Positions 36,437-42,097 of a stretch of 42,097 nucleotides of DNA are shown here, in pieces. The notes under the pieces are model-generated. The model had not been told where the DNA came from, searched no databases, and worked only from the letters and a program-made list of their open reading frames with translations. The stretch lies in the NCBI RefSeq assembly GCF_001399685.1, contig NZ_JTHN01000170.1:1-42097 (forward strand), in the 5' to 3' direction. This DNA comes from Paenibacillus sp. A3 (GTDB taxonomy: Bacteria > Bacillota > Bacilli > Paenibacillales > NBRC-103111). Both the position numbers and the translations under genes were made by a program. Within the stretch, counting starts at the first letter, position 1. Every line of letters starts with the position of its first letter.

Positions 36437-37386
36437 CCGGGCTAGCCATTACAGCGCATGAGCTGACGAAAGATTACGGCAACGGCCGCGGCTGCCGCAG
36501 CATTACGATTACCGTAGGGGAAGGGGAAGCCTTTGGCTTCCTCGGCCCGAACGGAGCTGGCAAGAGCACCTTTGTGAAAATGCTCGTCGGCTTGATCCGG
36601 CCGACGCAGGGCCACGGTGCGATTTGCGGCCATCCGATCGGGTCGTTGGAAGCGAGAAGGCATTTCGGCTACTTGCCGGAGCTGTACCGGTACCAGGATT
36701 GGCTCAGCGGTGAAGAAGTGCTGCAGCTGCATGCCCGGCTATGCGGCGTCGAAGCTTCCGAGGCGAAGCGGCGCATTCCGGAGCTGCTCGACCTTGTCGG
36801 TCTCGGGCTGCGGGGCAAAGACCGGGTGAAGATGTACTCCAAAGGGATGCAGCAGCGGCTTGGCTTGGCTTGCGCCTTGGTAAACGACCCGCCTATCGTT
36901 TTTTTGGACGAGCCGGCCTCCGCGCTTGATCCATTGGGCCGGAGAGACGTACGAGAATTGCTCCGGCTGATGAAGGCGCAGGGAAAAACGATTTTTCTCA
37001 ACTCGCACTTGTTGGAGGACGTGGAGCTGCTGTGCGATCGCGTGGCCTTGCTGAATAACGGTCAAATTCTGCAGGTTGGTTCCGTGGCCGACGTGCTGCA
37101 CGAGACATCCCGCTGGCACCTTCGTGTCGGCGGGTTTGCGCCGTTTTTGCTGGCCTGGCTTCAAGAAGCCTCGGGCCTGACCGTACGTCTTCTTGAGATG
37201 GGAGCGGAAGAAGATTCGGTCTGGCTGGAAGCGGAGCTGGAAGATGACGAACAGGTCGGCTGGTTGAACGCGCTTGTTATCGAACAGGGGATGACGCTCT
37301 ACGAAGTAAAGAAGGCAAAAACGAAGCTGGACGAATGGTTCGTCAGCTCTGTTGCCGGACGGAGCCACAGGGGGGAACGCGAATGA
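36433..37386 (+). CDS. ABC transporter ATP-binding protein
   Basis: A 317-aa ATPase of the drug/antimicrobial or Na+-export type (ABC-2 partners). It has Walker A GPNGAGKST (38-46), signature YSKGMQQRLGLACAL (about 136-150), Walker B IVFLDEPASALDP, and the H-loop NSHLLEDVE, plus a C-terminal regulatory portion of ~90 residues. TTG start at 36433 overlaps the stop of the anti-sigma gene (TTGA), and its own stop overlaps the permease ATG (ATGA). The three genes must be translated together. Substrate is unknown; the coupling to an ECF sigma factor suggests envelope stress or peptide/antibiotic export. Confidence 0.9.
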   Translation: MTGLAITAHELTKDYGNGRGCRSITITVGEGEAFGFLGPNGAGKSTFVKMLVGLIRPTQGHGAICGHPIGSLEARRHFGYLPELYRYQDWLSGEEVLQLHARLCGVEASEAKRRIPELLDLVGLGLRGKDRVKMYSKGMQQRLGLACALVNDPPIVFLDEPASALDPLGRRDVRELLRLMKAQGKTIFLNSHLLEDVELLCDRVALLNNGQILQVGSVADVLHETSRWHLRVGGFAPFLLAWLQEASGLTVRLLEMGAEEDSVWLEAELEDDEQVGWLNALVIEQGMTLYEVKKAKTKLDEWFVSSVAGRSHRGERE

Positions 37387-38267
37387 TTACCATCATCGGC
37401 TCGACTTGGAAGGAGCTGCTGCGCAAACGGGTCATGCTGCTGACGCTGCTGATGACCGTTATTTTCTTGTTCGCCTTCTGGTTTGTTGCCAAAACCATCG
37501 GAGCAAGCTTGCATGACGGCACCTATAATCCGTCGGACGTGCAATATATAATTGCCGTTTATGAACGAAGCGCGATGATCTTGTCGCTCGGCTTTTTTTT
37601 CGGTTCGTTCGTCATTGCTTTTTTGTCCATTTTTAGCTCGTTCTCCGTGATTGCAGGGGAAGCCGAGCAGGGCGTACTTCAGGCCTTAATGACTCGGCCA
37701 TTATCCCGTTTATCCTGGTATATGGGTCGATGGATCGGATTTGTCAGTTGGGGAATCGGTTATGCGGCGCTGCTTTTTATATCGATTCTGCTGGTGGCTT
37801 GGGCTCATGCAGGTATTCCCGGAGATATCGTATCGCTGACGCGTTCGTTTGCTTTGTTTATTTTCGTTGTGCCACTGCTTGTGTCTTTATCGATGCTGGG
37901 CTCCTCCCATTTCTCTTCCACCGGGAATGGCGTATTGATGACGATGCTCTACGGGGCGGGATGGCTTGGGGGCATGATTGAAAAAGTGGCAGGCTCGGTC
38001 CAAATTGATCAAAATATAGCTATTAAGCCGCTGCTGACCATCGCAGGAATCATGTCTCTTGTCATGCCGGCCGATTCGCTGCAAAGCCGAATGCAAGCAG
38101 AGCTATTTGCCGTGAACGAGCTTCAAGGCATCGTGAATCTTAGAAATCTTTTCGGTTTTGTCGGTGTCGGCCAAGTGCCGTCAAACGCCTTTCTAATGTA
38201 CAGTGCCGGATATATGCTTGTTATGCTGCTGCTCGGCTTGTGGTCGTTTCGGAGAAAGGACCTATGA
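37383..38267 (+). CDS. ABC-2 type transporter permease
   Basis: A 294-aa membrane protein with about six hydrophobic segments (roughly 18-37, 65-90, 112-135, 150-172, 178-200 and the C-terminal one ending in WSFRRKDL). Short N-terminal cytoplasmic helix (TWKELLRKRVMLL) and the GEAEQGVLQALMTRPLSR coupling region are characteristic of ABC-2 permeases of the NosY/YhaP-like type. ATG 37383 overlaps the ATPase stop; a longer frame starting at 37335 would run inside the ATPase gene and is rejected. The operon ends at a bidirectional terminator. Confidence 0.88.
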   Translation: MITIIGSTWKELLRKRVMLLTLLMTVIFLFAFWFVAKTIGASLHDGTYNPSDVQYIIAVYERSAMILSLGFFFGSFVIAFLSIFSSFSVIAGEAEQGVLQALMTRPLSRLSWYMGRWIGFVSWGIGYAALLFISILLVAWAHAGIPGDIVSLTRSFALFIFVVPLLVSLSMLGSSHFSSTGNGVLMTMLYGAGWLGGMIEKVAGSVQIDQNIAIKPLLTIAGIMSLVMPADSLQSRMQAELFAVNELQGIVNLRNLFGFVGVGQVPSNAFLMYSAGYMLVMLLLGLWSFRRKDL

Positions 38268-38280
38268 ATGCTTTTTCGAT

Positions 38281-38346
38281 AAAAAAAAGCCCGTCTGTTC
38301 CTCACCGCGATGCGATGAGGGGATAGACGGGTTTTTGCGTTTAAGC
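38281..38346. terminator. Bidirectional terminator between the ABC permease and mtnB
   Basis: CCCGTCT (38290-38296) pairs with AGACGGG (38335-38341); CCTCA/TGAGG is an inner stem. An A8 run on the left and T5 on the right serve the two convergent operons. Confidence 0.82.
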
Positions 38347-38376
38347 CGAGTAGGACCGCGTTCTTGCTGAAACGGT

Positions 38377-39021
38377 CTACTTCTTCAGCAGGGCCCAGCG
38401 ATAGGCGTACTCGAACAGGAACTCGAACGCTTCGAGGTGCCGCTTCGCTTCGAAGGCATTGGCGCCCCAAGCGTAAATGCCGTGCTTGCGCAGCAGAATG
38501 CCGGGAATGCGCGGCACGATTGCGCCTTCGACCAATTCGGCGATCCGCGGAATTTCCGCATAGTTGGGCAGAATCGGGATATCGATGTGCGCTTCTTCTT
38601 CCCATATGTTGAATGCTTTGATCAGCTCGACGCCGTCCACCGGCACGCTGCCTCGTTCCGCATACAGCTCGGAGACGAGGTTGTTGAACACGGTGTGCAC
38701 ATGAAAAATCGCGCCGCAGCCCGTCAAACGGTAGATCTCGCAGTGAATCAACGTTTCCGCGGACGGCTTCAGACCGGTCGTTTCGACCGGTTGGCCCGAC
38801 TGATCGACCAGCAAATAGTCGGAAGGCGTATTGACCGATTTGTCCTTGCCGCTCGCCGTAATGGCAAACGCAAACTGCTCGGGAGAAAATTCCCCCGTCC
38901 GGATCGACAGATTACCGCTTGTTCCGGGAAACCAGCCCCGTGCGGCAAGCAAAGTTTTAATCTCCCGCAGCTCGGCGAACGCCTGCTGCTTCTCTTCCAA
39001 ACGAATAGCGCTAAAGCTCAC
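38377..39021 (-). CDS. mtnB: Methylthioribulose-1-phosphate dehydratase
   Basis: Third step of methionine salvage: dehydrates 5-methylthioribulose-1-P to diketo-5-methylthiopentyl-1-P. The 214-aa class II aldolase-fold protein has zinc ligands H107 and H109 (FHVHT), H180 (RKHGIYAWG) and the SGNLSIRTG and LKPSAET motifs. Last of three minus-strand mtn genes; its start overlaps mtnX by 11 nt. The mtnD dioxygenase that ends the B. subtilis operon is not next to it. A bidirectional terminator follows. Confidence 0.93.
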   Translation of the reverse strand: MSFSAIRLEEKQQAFAELREIKTLLAARGWFPGTSGNLSIRTGEFSPEQFAFAITASGKDKSVNTPSDYLLVDQSGQPVETTGLKPSAETLIHCEIYRLTGCGAIFHVHTVFNNLVSELYAERGSVPVDGVELIKAFNIWEEEAHIDIPILPNYAEIPRIAELVEGAIVPRIPGILLRKHGIYAWGANAFEAKRHLEAFEFLFEYAYRWALLKK

Positions 39022-39679
39022 GCACTTTCATCTCCTCTAACTGCTTGATCACGTCGTGAAAATCTTCAAATGGATAGTAATTCAACCCGAGCTCCTGGCA
39101 CAGCTCGATCAGATGGGAGCGGGCGAATACCGTATCGGCCAGCTTGGCCCCGGCAAAATCGGTTACGCTGTCGCCGATCATAATGCGCTCGTACTTCTCC
39201 CGCGGGTAGGAGCGAATGATTCTCGTTTTGCACATGCCGCAGTCGTTATCACATTCGGCATCGCATGAATGCGGCCACAAAATGCGAATATGCGTGCCAC
39301 TGAAGTCGCTCGCGTTGCAATAAATGTTCTCTTTCGGAATCGCAAATGATGATAGAACGGGATAGACGAAAAAGGCGATTCCGCCGCTTGTCACCAAAAA
39401 GAGGATGTCCTCCTTCTTGCAGTAATCCAGCAACTCGCGGAACCCGCTGCGAATCGTCACGTTGCCGATCGCGTAATCGACGACTTCCTGCCGGCGGGAG
39501 GTCGGCAGCAGCGCAAACATGCGTCCGACGCCTTCCCGGATCGTAATCTCCTTGGAGATGACTTGGTTAACCAAAGTATCCCAGCCCTCAGGCTGAAAAT
39601 GCTTCATAATCGCTACGATATTGTCGTTCACGGTAATCGTCCCGTCGAAATCGCAAAAAATAACCCGCTGCTTGCTCAT
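39011..39679 (-). CDS. mtnX: 2-hydroxy-3-keto-5-methylthiopentenyl-1-phosphate phosphatase
   Basis: A HAD-superfamily phosphatase of 222 aa that acts after MtnW in methionine salvage (this two-enzyme route replaces the fused MtnC). Motif I is FCDFDGTITV (nucleophile D10, general acid D12), motif II VTSGG, and motif IV IMIGDSVTDFAG. It has a distinct cysteine-containing insert (CDAECDNDCGMCK) in the cap, as in the MtnX family. Start overlaps mtnW by 4 nt (ATGA). Confidence 0.94.
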   Translation of the reverse strand: MSKQRVIFCDFDGTITVNDNIVAIMKHFQPEGWDTLVNQVISKEITIREGVGRMFALLPTSRRQEVVDYAIGNVTIRSGFRELLDYCKKEDILFLVTSGGIAFFVYPVLSSFAIPKENIYCNASDFSGTHIRILWPHSCDAECDNDCGMCKTRIIRSYPREKYERIMIGDSVTDFAGAKLADTVFARSHLIELCQELGLNYYPFEDFHDVIKQLEEMKVREL

Positions 39680-40974
39680 TCTTTAATCCCCCACGCGTCA
39701 ATAGCCGCCTGCAGCTCAGGATGTCCGTCCGCGGCATACGCCCGCAGCGGAACGCCCGACTGGCAGCCGTCGATCGCCTGCCGGAAGGCCCGCCCGCCGG
39801 CTGCAGCGCCCATAGGATGGCCATGTACTCCGCCTCCCGCATTGACGACCACTTGCCCGCCAAAATCTCGCAAGATGAGCGGCACAAGTCCGGGATGAAT
39901 GCCGGCCGAAGGAACCGGAAAGCTCGCCGCAAGCGGAACTTGTCTGTTCGCGGACGTTGATGTGCCGCCCCCGCCGTAAATATAATCGGCCGCTTCGGTT
40001 GTCAGCAGCGCTTCCTTGATCGCCATGTTCTCTTCCTTCGGCATGACGACGGAACCGTACGGTGAAGGGAACAGCACCAAATCGGCCCCGGCTAGCCGCA
40101 TGAGCTTGCCAAGCAGTACGTTCGCGGCGATGCCGTGATACGGCGACGGATACAAGGCCCCGGCTAGCGACGGATGAGCCATCAGCGGCACGCTGACGTC
40201 AGGGTGCCGGCTCAGCTCGCTGAGCGCGTCGAAGCCGTAAGCCAGCACATTAAACAGCAGCGCGTTGGCTCCGGCGTCGATCGCTTTTTTGGCTTGTTCG
40301 ACGAGCCCGAAGGTCGGTCCGGTAAGATTAGCCGCATACAGCAGCTTCTGGCCGGTTTCCCGCTCGGCTTCGGCCGCCGCCTGCATGCACAGCTCGACCC
40401 GCTTCTCGATCGGGGTCAGCGGATTCTCGAACAAAATCTCGTCGTCCTTGATCAGATCGACGCCTCCGAGCGCCTGCTGATAAAACTGCTCCCGAAGCGC
40501 GGGCAGATCCTGGCCGATCACCGATTTGAAAATGCTCATGAGCAGCGGACGGTCGTGGACGCCAAGCAGCTTGCGTACGCCCTCGATGCCGAATCGTGGT
40601 CCTGGAAAGGCGGATAAGAACGACTCGGAAAATGCCAAGTCGATCAGCTTGATCCGGCCGTCCATTGACAGCTTCCCGAAAACGGTGACAAGCAGGGCAG
40701 GGATATCGCGGCTGAAATTAATATCGGGATAAGCGATACGAATATCCGCATATCTTGCGGAAGCGGGTTCGCCCGACGACGGTTCGTGTACGTCCACGCT
40801 GACGACGCGGCCGAGATGCTTTTCCATTTCCGCCTTGCGCGCTTCCGGCAGCTCGGTCCAGCTTCCGACGGTCAGACCGACGGCTATGCCGGTCGCTTTT
40901 TTATGAAAATCGGCTTTTTCGTCGTAGCAACGGTAGGTGGCTATACAATAGGCTGAGGATATAGCATGACTCAC
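39676..40974 (-). CDS. mtnW: 2,3-diketo-5-methylthiopentyl-1-phosphate enolase (RuBisCO-like protein)
   Basis: A RuBisCO-like enolase that tautomerises diketo-5-methylthiopentyl-1-P in methionine salvage; it has no carbon-fixing role. The 432-aa protein has the RuBisCO large-chain core: the metal-site motif GGVDLIKDDE with carbamylated K176 and D178/E179, the substrate lysine in FKSVIG (150), AANLTGP, the GGGG and AGGGVHGHP phosphate-site loops. Starts at GTG with GAAGGTG upstream. It follows proC by 15 nt, so salvage seems attached to the proline operon. No SAM riboswitch is visible upstream, unlike many mtn operons. Confidence 0.95.
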   Translation of the reverse strand: MSHAISSAYCIATYRCYDEKADFHKKATGIAVGLTVGSWTELPEARKAEMEKHLGRVVSVDVHEPSSGEPASARYADIRIAYPDINFSRDIPALLVTVFGKLSMDGRIKLIDLAFSESFLSAFPGPRFGIEGVRKLLGVHDRPLLMSIFKSVIGQDLPALREQFYQQALGGVDLIKDDEILFENPLTPIEKRVELCMQAAAEAERETGQKLLYAANLTGPTFGLVEQAKKAIDAGANALLFNVLAYGFDALSELSRHPDVSVPLMAHPSLAGALYPSPYHGIAANVLLGKLMRLAGADLVLFPSPYGSVVMPKEENMAIKEALLTTEAADYIYGGGGTSTSANRQVPLAASFPVPSAGIHPGLVPLILRDFGGQVVVNAGGGVHGHPMGAAAGGRAFRQAIDGCQSGVPLRAYAADGHPELQAAIDAWGIKE

Positions 40975-40989
40975 AAACGGACACCTTCT

Positions 40990-41856
40990 TTACTTAATAT
41001 GGGAAGCGATGGAAGCGCTGATGGCCGTACCCATCTCGGCGGAGCGTTCCGCGGCGCGGCGCATCGCTTTGGAGACCGCATCGGTGAAGCCGCAATTGTC
41101 CATCGTCTCGATGGCTGCATGCGTAGCGCCGTTAGGAGACGTCACCTTGCGTCGCAGCTCGGCCGGCTCTTCTCCGCTCAGCTCGACCATGCGTGCCGCG
41201 CCCATCACCGTTTGCACGGTCAGACGCTTGGCCTCATCATGCGATAGCCCCCCGCTCATCCCGCCTTCGATCATGGCTTCCATCATATAATAAATGTAGG
41301 CCGGGCCGCAGCCAGATAAACCTACAATCGTTTCCATCAGCGATTCTTCGACGATCGATACGATGCCGATGGAGCGGAACATCTCTTCGCCCAACTGCCG
41401 CTGCGCGTCCGAGACGCCGCGGGAAAAGCTGAGTCCGGTTGCGCCAAGCCCGATGGTGCTGGATGTGTTGGGCATCGTGCGGACGATGGCCCAGCCGGTG
41501 CCGCCGAGAATCGCTTCCATCGTGTCGACGGAAAGTCCGGCAATCACCGATACGAGCAACTGCTCTTTACGGAGCAGCGGCTTCAAATCGAGTAAGCCTT
41601 GAGCGGCGTCGCTTGGCTTAAAGGCCAGTACGAGGATATCGGCGGAAGCGATGGCTTCGTTTCGCTCGGCGGCTCCCGCGGCATAACGAATGCCGTACTG
41701 CTTATTTAATTCTTGCAGACGGGCTTCATTCGACCGATTGACAGCGACAAGCTGGTCCGCCTGCATGCCCGCTTCGGAGATGAGTCCCCGAATGATCGCT
41801 TCCGCCATGGAGCCGGCGCCGACGAACGTGATGTTTTTGGATAAAATCTGTGTCAT
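40990..41856 (-). CDS. proC: Pyrroline-5-carboxylate reductase
   Basis: Final step of proline synthesis (NAD(P)H-dependent). The 288-aa protein has the Rossmann loop FVGAGSMAE (11-19), VRTMPNTSS and the C-terminal domain block GLSGCGPAYIY...MEAMIEGG, RKVTSPNGAT. ATG 41856 follows GGAAGGAG by 8 nt. proA lies 48 nt upstream on the same strand. The 15-nt spacing to mtnW implies co-transcription. Confidence 0.96.
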   Translation of the reverse strand: MTQILSKNITFVGAGSMAEAIIRGLISEAGMQADQLVAVNRSNEARLQELNKQYGIRYAAGAAERNEAIASADILVLAFKPSDAAQGLLDLKPLLRKEQLLVSVIAGLSVDTMEAILGGTGWAIVRTMPNTSSTIGLGATGLSFSRGVSDAQRQLGEEMFRSIGIVSIVEESLMETIVGLSGCGPAYIYYMMEAMIEGGMSGGLSHDEAKRLTVQTVMGAARMVELSGEEPAELRRKVTSPNGATHAAIETMDNCGFTDAVSKAMRRAAERSAEMGTAISASIASHIK

Positions 41857-41904
41857 GATTGGCTGCTCCTTCCGAAATTCATAAATGTATAGGATCTTCT
41901 GGGT

Positions 41905-42097
41905 TTAACCCCGAATTTGTCCGCTTCCGACAATGCAGTATTTGCTCGACGTCAGCGCCGGCAAGCCCATAGGGCCGCGAGCGTGCAGCTTTTGCGTGCT
42001 GATACCGATTTCGGCGCCAAAGCCGAATTCGAAGCCGTCCGTGAAGCGGGTGGAGGCGTTGTGATACAAGGCGGCTGCATCGACTTCCTGCAGGAAG
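41905..42097 (-). CDS. proA: Gamma-glutamyl phosphate reductase, C-terminal part (truncated by the window end)
   Basis: Sixty-four codons at the right edge that read, on the minus strand, [20 protein letters not shown]... to [17 protein letters not shown]...GQIRG and a TAA stop at 41905-41907. This is the strongly conserved end of ProA, including the HARGPMG block; the catalytic cysteine region lies further upstream, outside the window. It reduces gamma-glutamyl phosphate to the semialdehyde that feeds ProC. The 5' end, and probably proB, are outside the window. Confidence 0.95.
   Translation of the reverse strand, partial: FLQEVDAAALYHNASTRFTDGFEFGFGAEIGISTQKLHARGPMGLPALTSSKYCIVGSGQIRG

Overview
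The window looks like a chromosomal core segment of a moderately high-GC, endospore-forming Firmicute, most likely a member of the Paenibacillaceae (Paenibacillus/Cohnella type). The reasons are the sporulation genes (spoVE, spoIIGA, sigE, sigG), the Firmicute-type ylm/sepF/divIVA cluster, a T-box before ileS, a PyrR attenuator, frequent TTG/GTG starts with strong Shine-Dalgarno sites, and protein sequences that match Bacillus homologues throughout. The genus is an inference; no marker for species is present. I call 41 conventional protein genes (the last one partial) plus one speculative leader ORF. I see no rRNA, tRNA, CRISPR array, prophage or intact insertion sequence.
Layout. (1) 37-8404, plus strand: division and cell wall (dcw) cluster spoVE-murG-murB-murA-divIB-ftsA-ftsZ, closed by a strong terminator. 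(2) 8405-8865: a non-coding stretch holding a 262-bp imperfect palindrome and then a Spo0A-type promoter. (3) 8866-11586: spoIIGA, sigE and sigG, the engagement and forespore sigma-factor genes, with a near-perfect sigma-F promoter before sigG. (4) 11882-19623: ymxH/ylmC, pgeF (ylmD), ylmE, sepF, ylmG, ylmH, divIVA, T-box-ileS and a small DUF5665-type membrane protein. (5) 19629-21994: a DksA/TraR-like sporulation-type protein on the minus strand, then lspA-rluD. (6) 22013-25176: patA facing dapH-ykuR, together three enzymes of the N-acetyl branch of diaminopimelate/lysine synthesis, with a shared bidirectional terminator. (7) 25327-34709: the pyrimidine operon pyrR-pyrB-pyrC-carA-carB-pyrF-pyrE behind one PyrR-controlled attenuator; a repeat cluster sits between pyrC and carA, and pyrK/pyrD are not between carB and pyrF. 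(8) 34779-38267: an ECF sigma factor, a probable membrane anti-sigma factor and an ABC-2 transporter pair, tightly coupled. (9) 38377-42097, minus strand: proA (partial)-proC-mtnW-mtnX-mtnB, i.e. proline synthesis followed by part of the methionine salvage pathway.
How it fits together. The first half makes the septum: lipid II synthesis (MurG, MurB, MurA), flipping/polymerisation (SpoVE) and the divisome (DivIB, FtsA, FtsZ, SepF, DivIVA), followed by the factors that convert an asymmetric septum into compartment-specific transcription (SpoIIGA cleaving pro-sigma-E, then sigma-G). Diaminopimelate genes later in the window feed the same peptidoglycan pathway. The gene order from spoVE to pyrE follows that of Bacillus subtilis closely, with four visible differences: murA is inserted into the dcw cluster, the MurG is of the second (MurG2) type, the patA/dapH/ykuR island lies between rluD and pyrR, and pyrP, pyrK and pyrD are missing from the pyr operon.
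Most of the window is ordinary core genome. The parts that deserve a second look are the non-coding palindromes, a possible 38-codon leader ORF that runs into the ftsA start, the MurG2-type enzyme in the dcw cluster and the ECF-sigma/ABC cassette.
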